Source: Sphingomonadaceae bacterium
Lineage (GTDB): Bacteria; Pseudomonadota; Alphaproteobacteria; Sphingomonadales; Sphingomonadaceae
Direction of reading: 5' to 3'
Length of the DNA stretch: 64,000 nt
Assembly (NCBI GenBank): GCA_021300355.1
Contig: JAJTEF010000009.1
Location: 33,540-97,539 of the forward strand
Positions within the stretch are counted from its first letter, which is position 1; the number at the start of each line of letters is the position of its first letter. This document shows positions 39,726-49,793 of the stretch, piece by piece. The notes beneath the pieces were generated by a model. It made no database searches. It was not told the DNA's origin and worked only from the letters and a program-made list of their open reading frames with translations. The translations under genes were made by a program, and so were the position numbers.

Positions 39726-39760
39726 TTGACACCAAGCGCGAGCTACGCGCTTGGTGTCAA
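39726..39760. terminator. Strong bidirectional hairpin between purN and ndk
   Basis: A perfect 15-base inverted repeat TTGACACCAAGCGCG / CGCGCTTGGTGTCAA with loop AGCTA lies between convergent purN and ndk. No long T-run follows on either strand, so it may act as a bidirectional terminator, an mRNA 3'-end stabiliser, or both. Confidence 0.65.
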
Positions 39761-39781
39761 TTAATCTTAGATTGATCGGGT

Positions 39782-40204
39782 TTAGCCGACGATTTCTTCT
39801 GGCTTGAAGAAGTACGCGATTTCAATCGCTGCGTTTTCGTCGCTGTCCGAACCGTGGACGCTGTTCGCTTCGATGCTTTCCGCCAGTTCCTTGCGGATCG
39901 TGCCGGGTTCAGCATTTGCAGGGTTCGTCGCGCCCATGATGTCGCGGTTACGCTGCATGGCGTTTTCGCCTTCAAGAACCTGAACGACGACTGGACCGCT
40001 GATCATGAAATCGACCAGTTCGCCAAAGAACGGACGCTCACGGTGCACCGCGTAGAAGCCTTCGGCCTGTTCGCGGGTCATGTGGATACGCTTTGAAGCA
40101 ACGACGCGCAGGCCGGCTTCTTCAAGCATCTTGGTGACTGCACCAGTCAGGTTGCGACGCGTTGCGTCAGGCTTGATGATCGAAAAAGTGCGGGTAACCG
40201 ACAT
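39782..40204 (-). CDS. ndk: Nucleoside diphosphate kinase
   Basis: Equalises NTP and dNTP pools by phosphohistidine transfer. The start at 40204 ([17 protein letters not shown]) gives 140 residues, the family length, and has a GGAG site (GGAGCTTTTC before ATG); the in-frame codon at 40216 would add four residues. The active histidine is in [14 protein letters not shown]. Other motifs are [15 protein letters not shown] and the C-terminal [11 protein letters not shown]. It converges with purN. Confidence 0.97.
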   Translation of the reverse strand: MSVTRTFSIIKPDATRRNLTGAVTKMLEEAGLRVVASKRIHMTREQAEGFYAVHRERPFFGELVDFMISGPVVVQVLEGENAMQRNRDIMGATNPANAEPGTIRKELAESIEANSVHGSDSDENAAIEIAYFFKPEEIVG

Positions 40205-40271
40205 GAAAAGCTCCATATTTGTAGGGGGAATTTGGCGCGCATCTAACGTCGCTGCACGTTGAGTGCAAGCT

Positions 40272-40703
40272 TTAAGGCCCTTGGACCCATTTGCCGCCGT
40301 CCTGTTTCCAATAGCGGCGCTCTACCCCATCGCCCAATGTCCGCCATGCCGACCGCGCATTGTCGGTCTGTTCCGGTGGAAAAAGATAAAAAACACGCTC
40401 AAAATCTTGGGTAACCTCACGCCAATTACCGTCAGCCAGCGCAAGAAATTTGGCGCCATTTGGCGCATCGGTATCGTGCGACAACAAAATCGGTTGAAGA
40501 TCATCATCGCTCTCCCCCGATTTTGCGTGCGCTAAAAAACTGTCCGCCCTTGCGGTCCACAACGCGCCAGAGATCGCATCCAGTTGGTCCGCATCATCAC
40601 TGATAATCAGCAACCGCCCTTTATTGTCCAAGATTCGCTGGGCAATGGCAGGCAATACTTTTTCAGCAGGATCGCGCGTGAGTTGATAAAAATCGACCTG
40701 CAT
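40272..40703 (-). CDS. holC: DNA polymerase III subunit chi
   Basis: Clamp-loader accessory subunit of 143 residues linking the replisome to SSB. Family features are the N-terminal [21 protein letters not shown] (core FYQLTRDP), [20 protein letters not shown] and the C-terminal [19 protein letters not shown] region. Short and divergent, but the pattern is characteristic. It lies 12 bases downstream of pepA, a neighbour seen widely in proteobacteria (pepA-holC), which supports the call. Confidence 0.9.
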   Translation of the reverse strand: MQVDFYQLTRDPAEKVLPAIAQRILDNKGRLLIISDDADQLDAISGALWTARADSFLAHAKSGESDDDLQPILLSHDTDAPNGAKFLALADGNWREVTQDFERVFYLFPPEQTDNARSAWRTLGDGVERRYWKQDGGKWVQGP

Positions 40704-40715
40704 GTCGCGGCAACA

Positions 40716-42055
40716 TCAACCTTCGAAATTATCCGCGACAAACCGGTCAAGCAAACGCACGCCAAAGCCGGTTGCGCCCTTATCCCACAAGGGCCCCGCT
40801 TTATCGGCCCATACGGTCCCGGCGATGTCCAAATGCGCCCATTTCACGCCGTCCTTGATGAAACGACCAAGGAATTGTGCAGCGGTGATGGAACCAGCGC
40901 CCTTGCCGCCGATATTCTTCATATCGGCAATCGGGCTGTCGATCATTTTGTCATAGGCCTTCGAAAGCGGGAAGCGCCACAGCGGGTCGCCAGAGGCCTT
41001 GCCAGCAGCGGTCAACTTGTCGGCGAGCTCATCGCTGTTCGAGAATAGGCCTGCATATTCACTGCCCAGCGATACGATAATCGCGCCGGTCAATGTTGCG
41101 AGATCGACAATATATTCAGGGTTATACTTTTCCTGAACCCAATGCAGCGCATCACACAGCACCAGACGCCCTTCTGCGTCCGTATTCAACACCTCAATGG
41201 TTTGGCCCGACATGGATGTCACAATGTCGCCGGGGCGTTGTGCATTGCCGTCAGGCATGTTCTCCACAAGGCCGCAGACGCCGACGACATAGGCCTTTGC
41301 CTTCCGTCCAGCGAGCGCCTTCATCGCGCCTGCAACAGCGCCTGCGCCGCCCATATCCCACTTCATATCTTCCATGCCAGCAGCTGGCTTGATGGAAATG
41401 CCGCCAGTATCGAACGTTACGCCCTTGCCGACCAAAGCAACCGGCCGTTCTTGCGAACCGCCGGTACCGCCCCACTTCATCACCAGCAAACGGGCCGGAC
41501 GACGCGATCCTTGTGCGACGCCAAGCAGCGCGCCCATGCCGAGCGCAGCCATGTCCTTGTCATCCAGCACGCTGATTTCGACGCCAAGCTCCGCGAGGTG
41601 CTTACAGCGTTCAACAAAGCTTTCCGGATAAATGATGTTGGCAGGTTCGGTGACCAGTTCCTTGGTCAAGGCAACGCCTTCAGCGATTGCATGATAGCTC
41701 GGCCACAGGGTGCTTGCGTCTGCAGGCGCGCTTGCCACCGTCAATGTTTCCACTGTCGGCTTTGATGTTTCCGCCAATTTGGTGCGGTATTTGTCCATGC
41801 GCCAGTTGCGCAATGTTGCGCCATAAGCCGCTTCTGCAGCCGCTTTCGCGCTCAGGTTCGCGCCATGAATGGCAATATGCTTCTGAGCAGAAAGCTTTGC
41901 CCTGCCGCACCTTCGAAACGCGCCAATTTTGCGGTCGCGTGCACGATATCGCTATTTTCCAACGGAAATGTGAAGTCGGCGAAGGTAGTTTTTGTTACGA
42001 TGAACGCGAGAACGTCGGCATCTTGGGGGCGTGCATCGGAAAAATTGATCTTCAT
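40716..42055 (-). pseudogene. pepA: Leucyl aminopeptidase with internal gap and frameshift
   Basis: M17 di-zinc aminopeptidase. The N-terminal piece (42055 to about 41890) reads MKINFSDARPQDADVLAFIV through KLARFEGAAGQSF, then runs into a stop in that frame at 41852. A second frame, from about 41905 (HIAIHGANLSAKAAAE ... LRNWRMDKYRTKL), carries the intact catalytic domain: LVGKGVTFDTGGISIKPA, NTDAEGRLVLCDALH and the C-terminus. By family length about 25-35 residues of the N-terminal domain are absent at the junction. The catalytic half begins at an in-frame start at 41813 and might still be made alone. Real deletion or sequence error. Confidence 0.85.
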
Positions 42056-42231
42056 GGAAATGATATGCCTTTTTGCGGATAACGGGTTTTACAGGTCTAT
42101 AGGCCTAATTCACCCTTGGATTAAAGCAAAAGATAGGGGATAAATTCCCACGGTTAATCGCAAATGCAGCGATAAATAGGATGATGGGTGGACCCAATGC
42201 GATAGCGGCGATAAAGGACGGCACGGTTTTT

Positions 42232-44369
42232 ATGAACATCCCCGCCACCCGCACCTTTTTATCGCGCTTTTTGCTTGTTCCGATTTTCATCGGTTGCGGG
42301 TCTGTGTCCTCGTTCGCATTTGCCGAAACGGGCCCCTCAACAGCAGTGTCACAAACGGCCAGCGACCAAATCGAATTCGATGCTGCTGTTGTTGAATATG
42401 ACTCCAACACAGAGACCGTCACCGCAACAGGCAATGTGATTGTCAGCCGCGATGGATATACGCTGCGCGCAGCCAATATCATCTGGGACCGCAAAAGCGG
42501 GCGTGTTTTCGCTGAAGGCGCGATCCGCGCAATCGGCCCAGAAGGCGACGTCGCTTATGGTGACAAGATTGAACTCACCGACGCATTGAAAGACGGCGTG
42601 ATCGACAATCTGCTTGTCGTTTTGGCGGACGAAAGCCGGCTTGCCGCCAAACGCGGCGGACGGAAAGACGGCATTTATACGCTTGATTATGCGGCATATA
42701 CGGCGTGCAAAGTACTAGATGCCGAGGGCTGTCCCAAAAAACCAAGCTGGGAAGTCAAAGCGGTTAAGGTCGTTTACGACCCCAGCAAAAAACGCGTCGT
42801 TTACAAAGGCGCGCGGATCGAACTGTTTGGCCTGCCGGTCATTCCGCTGCCATTTCTGTCGCACCCGGTAGACGCCAAAGCTGGCAGCGGCTTTCTTGTA
42901 CCCGGCATCGGCTTTTCGCGGAATAACGGCGCTGAGCTTGAGCAATCCTATTATTGGCGATTATCCGAAAATCGGGATGCTACTGCAGCGATAACCGCTT
43001 TTTCCGGTGCAGCCCCCTTGGGCAGACTAAATTTTCGGACGCTCGAAAAAAATGGCGCTATCGACCTGAGCGCATACGGAACCTATAGCAATCGTATCAA
43101 TACAGGCGGCACTTCGACACCTGTCGGCGCAGATGTCTTCCGTGGCTATCTCGAAGGCGCAGGCAAGTTCCAGCTCGATCCCAATTGGTCGATTTCGGCA
43201 TCAGGCCGTTATGCGTCGGACCGCACGTTTTTGCGGCGTTATGACATCAGCCGGGATGACAGGCTCCGCTCCACCTTTGCTGCCGAACGGATCGGTGACA
43301 ACAGCTACTTCTCGATGCGCCCGTTATCGGTGGTACAATTCAGCTGCAAGCCAACAGCCTGGCCATCAGCCGGACCGAGGGGCAAGACACGCAGCGGGCA
43401 TTTTCATCCGCCAAATGGGATCTGCGCAAAATAACCGCGCTTGGGCAGGAACTAACGCTCACGGCGCTCGCGCGCGGGGATGTGTACCATAGCGACGAAA
43501 ATGCCAGCACGCTGACCGCGATATACCGCGGCGATTCAGGGTGGCAGCACCGCGCCATTTTCGCCACCGCAGCCGATATTAAATGGCCTTTTGTCGGTAA
43601 AGCCTTTGGCGGTACGCAGATTCTTACGCCCCGCGTCCAAATGGTCGCAGCGCCGTCGATCTCCAATTTGAACATTCCAAATGAAGATTCGCGCGCCGTC
43701 GATTTGGAAGATAGCAACCTGTTCGCGCTGAACCGATTCCCCGGCTACGACCGTTTTGAAGACGACCTGCGCATTACATACGGGTTCGACTGGGCATTAC
43801 GGAAGTCGGACTTTTCCGCTGACATCAACCTGGGTCAAAGTTACCGCCTGTCTGACCGAGGGTCGATTTTCCCTGATGGAACGGGCCTATCTGACAAAGC
43901 ATCGGATATTGTCGGCCGGTCCGAATTTCGGTTCAAAGACTTGGTAAAACTCACTCACCGCTTCCGCCTGGACAAAGACAATTTGTTGATACGACGTAAC
44001 GAGGTCGATGCCACAATAGGATCACGCGGCACATATGTTCAGGCGGGTTATCTAAAGCTCAATCGCAATATCGGCCCGACCCTCGAAGACCTCACTGATC
44101 GTGAAGAAATTCGTTTGGCAGGACGCGTGCGTGTTGCACGATTCTGGTCGGTATTTGGATCCACAATTGTTGATTTGACCGACACCGCAGAGGATCCGAC
44201 CAGTATTTCCGATGGCTTCGACCCCATCCGGCACCGGCTTGGCATTGCCTATGATGACGATTGCTTGTCGTTAAGCCTAGCGTGGCGACGCGACTACCAG
44301 CCTGTCGGAGATTCGCAGCGTGGGAACAGCTTTCTGTTCCGTCTGGCATTTCGCAATCTCGGTGTGTAA
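42232..44369 (+). pseudogene. lptD: LPS-assembly outer-membrane protein LptD with internal gap and frameshift
   Basis: Beta-barrel that inserts lipopolysaccharide into the outer membrane. The start at 42232 gives a signal peptide (FLLVPIFIGCGSVSSFAFA). The N-terminal OstA-like domain (EYDSNTETVTATGNVIVSRD) and the LptD family stretch VIPLPFLSHPVDAKAGSGFL are intact. At about 43315-43320 the frame NSYFS is lost; a different frame continues PVIGGTIQLQANSLAI, RTEGQDTQRAF and the normal C-terminus RLAFRNLGV. About 30-40 residues usually lie between these points. LptD is essential in most Gram-negative bacteria, so a sequence error is likely. Confidence 0.87.
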
Positions 44370-44474
44370 AGCATCCGGAATAAATTCGCGGAGAAGGATG
44401 ATACTGCTCATCTGCTGTTCAGCAGTGTCTGTTTACCCGTCCCCTCGAACTGTCTGTGTACTGGATGTAAATCA

Positions 44475-45718
44475 ATGAAGTTATTCAAGCGCCTGTCCCT
44501 CGTCGCTATGCTCGTTTCAGCAACGGCGCTGACACCGCTGATTGCGCAAACTGTCGGCGATGATGCATCTCCAGAAGCCACATTGGCCATTCCAGATGGA
44601 CAGCAACTATTTGGCAAGAACGACCCAAATGTGCGCCGTGCGACGGCGCAGGTGAATGGCGAAATTATTACAGGCACGGACATCGATCACCGCCTCGCGC
44701 TGATTGTTGCTGCCAATGATAATAAGCTGCCCCCCGAAGAATTGGCGCGTTTCCGTGCACAGATTGTGACGAACCTGATTGATGAAACGCTTCAAATTCA
44801 GGAAGCGGCCGCCAATGAGATTGAAGTCACGGACGCTGAAGTGAATCAGTATTTCAATCGCGTGGCGCAGCAGAATTTCAATCGGCCCGCGAATGAGGTG
44901 GAAAAATATCTGATCTCGATCGGTTCATCGGTAGCGACGCTGAAGCGCCAGATTAAAGGCGAGCTTTCCTGGAGCCGCCTCTTGTCGCGCAACGTGCGGC
45001 CATCAGCCAATGTCAGCGACGATGAAGTGAATGCCATTATCGAGCGTATCAAGGCAACCAAGGGAACCACGGAATATCGTTTGGGCGAGATATATCTGTC
45101 CGCAACGCCGGAAACGATGCCAGCGGTCACCGAGAACGCGAAGAAAATCATCGACCAACTGCGTCAGGGCGGTAACTTTGTCGCATATGCGCGCCAGTTT
45201 TCGGAAGCCTCAACAGCGTCGGTCGGCGGTGACCTTGGATGGCTTTCCTTGGCGCAGCTGCCCCAGTCGCTCGCCAACGCTGCCGCAAATATGAACGCTA
45301 ACGAGATTCAGGCCGTTGCCTCGCCCGGCGGGATTTCGATATTGCTGTTGATCGACCAGCGTCAGTAAAACAATTTAGCGAAGAAACGCAGCAAATCACG
45401 GGCTGTGGCGCCGCCGACGAAATGGCGCGCAAACTGGGCGCCGATGTGGTCAACCGCGACGGTATTAAAATCCGTGAGCTTCCTGCACCTTTGCAGCAGG
45501 TCATGCTTGATCTGCAGATTGGACAATCGACACCGCCTTATGGCTCGCTGCAAGACGGCGTTCGCGTTTTCGTCTTATGTGGTCGTGATGCCCCGCAGGA
45601 AACTTCATCCGAAAGCTTCGACGAAATCATGTCACGGCTGGAAGAAGAGCGCGTGAACAAACGCGCCCGGATTTACCTACGCGATTTGCGCCGCGACGCT
45701 GTTATCGAATATAACTGA
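44475..45718 (+). pseudogene. surA: Periplasmic chaperone/peptidyl-prolyl isomerase SurA with internal gap and frameshift
   Basis: Outer-membrane protein chaperone. The first part (44475-45368) has a signal peptide (residues 1-25), the SurA N-domain (RRATAQVNGEIITGTDIDHRL, core NGEIITGTDID) and one parvulin domain (TEYRLGEIYLSA, ASVGGDLGWLS), then stops after LLLIDQRQ. From about 45365 a second frame continues KQFSEETQQITGCG ... LPAPLQQVMLDLQIGQ ... GVRVFVLCGRD to the normal end. About 30 residues are missing between. The downstream pdxA start overlaps the surA stop (TGATG), and lptD-surA-pdxA-rsmA is the usual order. Confidence 0.87.
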
Positions 45719-46686
45719 TGTCGGTTGGCCGACTGGAACTGCCACTGGCCGTTTCGGTCGGTGACCCGGCGGGCATAGGGCCGGAGATAATCGGCAAAGC
45801 GTGGGAGGCCCGCCACGCGTCTGGATTGGCGCCTTTCTTCGCAATTGGTGATATCGCCAGCTTCGCGCCGCACTGGAATGGTCCGGTTGTCCGCATTGAA
45901 GATCCCGCCGAAACCTTTGCGCATTTTGATACGGCTCTTCCGGTCATCCAAGTGCATAACTGCATTTCGATTGTCCCGGGTATTCCGGATCTTGATGGCG
46001 CGCATTGCGCATATCAGGCGCTTGAAATGGCGATTGGCTTTGCCCGTGCTGGCAGTGCCGCCGCGTTGGTCACAGGCCCTGTATCCAAGGCGCAATTATA
46101 CGCGGTAGGCTTCACGCATCCAGGGCAAACAGAGTTTATTGCAGAGCGTTGCGGCGTTTCCAAAAACAACGCCGTGATGATGCTCGCCGGCCCTGACCTG
46201 CGCGTTGTCCCGATGACGACACATATCCCGCTTGCGTCCGTCGCAGAACAGCTTGACGGTCGGCTTATCCGCCAACGGCTTCGTGCGACAGCCAAGGGCC
46301 TGCAACGTAATTTTGGTATAGCAAACCCTCGGCTGGCAGTTGCCGGGTTCAATCCGCACGCTGGCGAATCAGGCAATATGGGCCGCGAAGAACTGGACAT
46401 ATTTGAACCCGCGATTGAAATGTTTCATGCCGAGGCGCGGTCGCATTATGATGCGGCCTTGTGCGCATATCATGATCAGGCCCTCATTCCTTTGAAAACG
46501 CTGTATTTTCATGATGCGGTCAACATTACGCTGGGGCTGCCCGTTGTCCGCACCTCGCCAGACCATGGCACTGCGTTCGGAATTGCTGGCAAGAATATGG
46601 CACTTCCGCTTTCGATGATTGCTGCCATTAAGATGGCCGAATCTGCGGCGCTTAATCGCCTTGCGGCTGCCGGTCTTGGCGGATGA
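45718..46686 (+). CDS. pdxA: 4-hydroxythreonine-4-phosphate dehydrogenase
   Basis: Pyridoxal phosphate biosynthesis (DXP-dependent route), 322 residues. Family motifs are AVSVGDPAGIGPEIIGKAW, LVTGPVSKAQLYAVGFTHPGQTEF (core TGPVSKAQL and GHTE-like HPGQTEF), the metal-binding AGFNPHAGESGNMG, and CAYHDQALIPLKTL. Complete. It is coupled to surA (TGATG) and to rsmA (ATGA overlap). PLP made by this pathway is the cofactor of GlyA and the two desulfurases encoded nearby. Confidence 0.96.
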   Translation: MSVGRLELPLAVSVGDPAGIGPEIIGKAWEARHASGLAPFFAIGDIASFAPHWNGPVVRIEDPAETFAHFDTALPVIQVHNCISIVPGIPDLDGAHCAYQALEMAIGFARAGSAAALVTGPVSKAQLYAVGFTHPGQTEFIAERCGVSKNNAVMMLAGPDLRVVPMTTHIPLASVAEQLDGRLIRQRLRATAKGLQRNFGIANPRLAVAGFNPHAGESGNMGREELDIFEPAIEMFHAEARSHYDAALCAYHDQALIPLKTLYFHDAVNITLGLPVVRTSPDHGTAFGIAGKNMALPLSMIAAIKMAESAALNRLAAAGLGG

Positions 46687-47504
46687 CGGTGCCGCTCCCT
46701 CCGCTTAGAGACGTCATTGCGCGGCATGGTTTGTCCGCAAGCAAGGCGCTTGGCCAAAATTTTCTGTTCGATGAAAAGCTGCTTGATCGCATTGCCGCGA
46801 TTCCCGGCAGCTTGGCTGGCGAGCATGTATATGAAGTTGGTCCCGGCCCCGGCGGCCTCACCAGAGCGCTCCTGCGTGCAGGCGCACAGGTGCTGGCCGT
46901 TGAACGCGACCACCGTTGCCTTCCTGCCCTGGCGGAACTGTCAGAGGCATTTCCGGGCCAGCTTCGCGTGATTGAAGGCGATGCGTTAAAGATCGATCCC
47001 TTCGCTGAAATTGGTGCACCGTTTCACGTTGTTTCAAACCTGCCTTATAATGTCGGCACGGCGCTTGCAGTAGGCTGGCTGGGCGGTAAGGAATGGCCGC
47101 CACGTTGGAAAAGCCTGACGTTGATGTTCCAACGGGAAGTCGCAGACCGTATTATCGCAGCGCCGGGCACGGGTGCATTTGGCCGGCTCGCGATATTGGC
47201 GCAATGGCGGTCAAATGCCGCGATTGCGATGCCTGTTCATCGTTCCGCATTTACGCCCCCGCCAAAGGTGATGTCAGCGGTCGTGCATATCACGCCCAAG
47301 GATGCGCCCGCAGATGTCAAAATGTCTGTGCTCGGAAATCTGACAGGCGCCGCCTTTGGCCAGCGCCGAAAAATGTTGCGCCAGAGCCTGAAGGGCGTCG
47401 CAGGCGCGTTAGAAGCGTTGAGCGCCGCTGGAATAGCCGAAGATCGCCGCCCCGAAACGGTAACTATTTCCGAATGGTGCGCTCTGGCAAAGGAAGTGAG
47501 TTAA
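46683..47504 (+). CDS. rsmA: 16S rRNA (adenine1518/1519-N6)-dimethyltransferase
   Basis: KsgA-type enzyme dimethylating two adjacent adenines of helix 45 during 30S maturation, 273 residues. Motifs are ALGQNFLFDEKLLDRIA, the SAM-binding YEVGPGPGGLTRALL, and the catalytic NLPYNVGTALAV (NLPY). The C-terminal helical domain is intact with FGQRRKMLRQSLKG. It overlaps pdxA by 4 bases. Confidence 0.97.
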   Translation: MTVPLPPLRDVIARHGLSASKALGQNFLFDEKLLDRIAAIPGSLAGEHVYEVGPGPGGLTRALLRAGAQVLAVERDHRCLPALAELSEAFPGQLRVIEGDALKIDPFAEIGAPFHVVSNLPYNVGTALAVGWLGGKEWPPRWKSLTLMFQREVADRIIAAPGTGAFGRLAILAQWRSNAAIAMPVHRSAFTPPPKVMSAVVHITPKDAPADVKMSVLGNLTGAAFGQRRKMLRQSLKGVAGALEALSAAGIAEDRRPETVTISEWCALAKEVS

Positions 47505-47554
47505 CGCATCTAACAGGGGTGGCTCTTTAGAATATCCAAGGCTAAGAATGCGAT

Positions 47555-48763
47555 ATGCACACGCTATCTGCAAGCGAACGACAGGCGCTTGAAACCATAG
47601 AGCAACCACCTATGCTTGGCCAAGTCCAGAACTGGGCCGCGATCAACAGTGGCTCGGGCAATCTTGACGGGCTTGCCACCACCGCCAATTTGCTTGCGGA
47701 CGCATTCTCCGCCCTGCCTGGCGAAGTAACACTCGTTGAGCCCGAACCTGTGGATCGCGTGCTATCCGACGGAACGGTGACCACAGTGGCGCATGGGCGG
47801 CATTTGCTGATGACCGTTCGCCCGGAATGTCCGACACAATTGCTGTTTACCGGACATATGGACACGGTGTTTCCTGCGGACCATCATTTTCAGACATTGC
47901 GCTGGCTGGATGACGGAACGCTAAACGGTCCCGGTGTGGCCGACATGAAGGGCGGCATTGCTGTGATGCTCGCCGCTTTGAACGCTGCAGAATCGTCCGG
48001 AAAACTCGCACAAACGGGATACCAGATACTCATCAACAGCGATGAAGAGGTTGGCTCGCCATCATCCGCACAATTGATCGCACGACTTGCGCAGAACAAG
48101 CTTGCTGCGCTTACTTATGAACCCGCATTGCCCGACGGTACGCTGGCGGGTGAGCGTGGTGGCAGCGGTAATTTCTCCATCATCATTTCCGGAAAATCGG
48201 CGCATGCAGGACGGAACCCCGACGATGGGCGCAACGCGCTTTTGGCGGCCGCGGACCTTGCGCTGCGGCTCAAGCAACTTTCGCGCGAAGGCCTGTCGGT
48301 AAATCCGGCCAAAATTGACGGCGGCGGTCCCAATAATGTCGTGCCCGACCATGCGATATTGCGGGTAAACTTTCGCCCGCGCACGCCAGAGATTGTGCAG
48401 CAGACGGACGTGGATTTGCGCAGGGTTATTGCCGACATTGAACGTGAACATGATGTGCGCGCGCATCTGCACGGCAGTTTCGGCCGCCCGCCGAAGCCCA
48501 TTGATGACGAGGCTGCTAAGCTGCTTGGCTTGGTCAAGCAATGCGGGGCTGATCTGGGCATCCCAGTGGCATGGCGTTCGAGCGGTGGCGTATGTGATGG
48601 CAACAATATCGCCGCCTGCGGTGTGCCCGTTGTCGATACGATGGGCGTACGCGGGGGCAGCATTCACAGTTCCGATGAATTTCTCATCGTCGAAAGTTTG
48701 GTCGAACGCGCACAATTATCGACGCTAACGATTATGCGCTTATCAGAAAAAGGGACTTTATGA
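47555..48763 (+). CDS. M20-family metallohydrolase (ArgE/DapE/carboxypeptidase G2-like)
   Basis: Two-zinc amidohydrolase of 402 residues. The zinc and catalytic motifs are LLFTGHMDTVFPAD, GPGVADMKGGIAVML, LINSDEEVGSPSS and the late SSGGVCDGNNIAACGVPVVDTMG. The lid domain carries GKSAHAGRNPDDGRNAL. Family substrates include N-acyl amino acids. It overlaps astA by 4 bases (ATGA) and is first in a cluster with astA-astB, so removal of a succinyl group from an arginine-pathway intermediate (the AstE role) is an attractive inference. It is not homologous to AstE, and its specificity is unproved. Confidence 0.88.
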   Translation: MHTLSASERQALETIEQPPMLGQVQNWAAINSGSGNLDGLATTANLLADAFSALPGEVTLVEPEPVDRVLSDGTVTTVAHGRHLLMTVRPECPTQLLFTGHMDTVFPADHHFQTLRWLDDGTLNGPGVADMKGGIAVMLAALNAAESSGKLAQTGYQILINSDEEVGSPSSAQLIARLAQNKLAALTYEPALPDGTLAGERGGSGNFSIIISGKSAHAGRNPDDGRNALLAAADLALRLKQLSREGLSVNPAKIDGGGPNNVVPDHAILRVNFRPRTPEIVQQTDVDLRRVIADIEREHDVRAHLHGSFGRPPKPIDDEAAKLLGLVKQCGADLGIPVAWRSSGGVCDGNNIAACGVPVVDTMGVRGGSIHSSDEFLIVESLVERAQLSTLTIMRLSEKGTL

Positions 48764-49791
48764 CCTTCATCATCCGTCCGGCAAATGTGAACGATCTTCA
48801 GCCGATTTATGAAATGGCCAAAAGGACAGGCGGCGGGTTCACCAACCTTCCACCCGACCGAAAGGCTCTGATGCAAAAGCTGGAGCGGTCGGCCGCCGGT
48901 TTCGATCGCGTGGGTGAGGAAGTTGCCGACAATATATATGTTTTCGTTCTGCAAAACACCGCGACGGGCGAAGTGCGCGGGACATGCCAGATATTTGGCA
49001 AAGTTGGCCAAATATGGCCGTTCTACAGCTATCGCATTGGCGCGCTGACGCAGCATAGCGTTGAACTGGAACGGACATTTCGTGCGGATATCCTTAATCT
49101 GTCAACGGACCTGGAAGGCGCGACTGAAGTTGGCGGATTGTTCCTGCATCCCGGCGAGCGGGCTGGCGGATTAGGCATGCTGATTGCGCGCAGCCGCTAT
49201 CTGTTCATTCGCAACCACCGCGCCCGATTTGCCGACCGGACGATCGCAGAATTGCGTGGCGTCATTGACGAAGCGGGCGGATCGCCGTTTTGGGACGGTG
49301 TCGCCGGCCGCTTTTTCGGCATGAGCTTTCAGGAAGCAGACGAATTCAACGCGAAATTCGGCAACCAGTTTATCGCTGATCTCATGCCGAAGCACCCTGT
49401 CTACATTGCCATGCTTCCCGACAGTGCAAAGACCGTCATCGGTGTACCGCATCCTTCAGGCCGCGCAGCAATGCGTATGCTTGAGAACGAAGGATTTGCT
49501 TGGGAAAATTACATCGATATCTTTGACGGCGGCCCGACGATGACCGCGCGTACCGATCAAATCCGCAGCATAAGTGACGCGAAAGACGTCATAATAACTG
49601 CCGTCAGCGATGACGTTGGCGAACATAAATCAGGTGATAAAAAGCTGATAACGCTGGGCCGTCTGCATACGTTTAAGGCCGCCTATGGCTGGATCGATGA
49701 CAGAGGCGGCAATGTCATTATCGACAGCAATTGTGCGCGCGCCTTGGGCATTTCAGCAGGTGATGCTGTAACTTATGTCGAGCGCACTTGA
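48760..49791 (+). CDS. astA: Arginine N-succinyltransferase
   Basis: First step of the AST route of arginine catabolism: succinyl-CoA plus arginine to N2-succinylarginine. GNAT-fold protein of 343 residues. Family motifs are FIIRPANVNDLQPIYEMAKR, the long conserved GGLFLHPGERAGGLGMLIARSRYLFI (core HPGERAGGLG), ELRGVIDEAGGSPFWDGV and the C-terminal NVIIDSNCARALGISAGD. It is coupled to the M20 gene upstream. The ornithine and later steps (astC, astD, astE) are not in the window. Confidence 0.95.
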   Translation: MTFIIRPANVNDLQPIYEMAKRTGGGFTNLPPDRKALMQKLERSAAGFDRVGEEVADNIYVFVLQNTATGEVRGTCQIFGKVGQIWPFYSYRIGALTQHSVELERTFRADILNLSTDLEGATEVGGLFLHPGERAGGLGMLIARSRYLFIRNHRARFADRTIAELRGVIDEAGGSPFWDGVAGRFFGMSFQEADEFNAKFGNQFIADLMPKHPVYIAMLPDSAKTVIGVPHPSGRAAMRMLENEGFAWENYIDIFDGGPTMTARTDQIRSISDAKDVIITAVSDDVGEHKSGDKKLITLGRLHTFKAAYGWIDDRGGNVIIDSNCARALGISAGDAVTYVERT

Positions 49792-49793
49792 TC

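Noticed and set aside
28528..45718. Programmed frameshifting to explain split dapA, lptD, surA and pepA
   Set aside because: Conserved residues are missing at every junction, and no slippery heptamer with downstream structure is evident.
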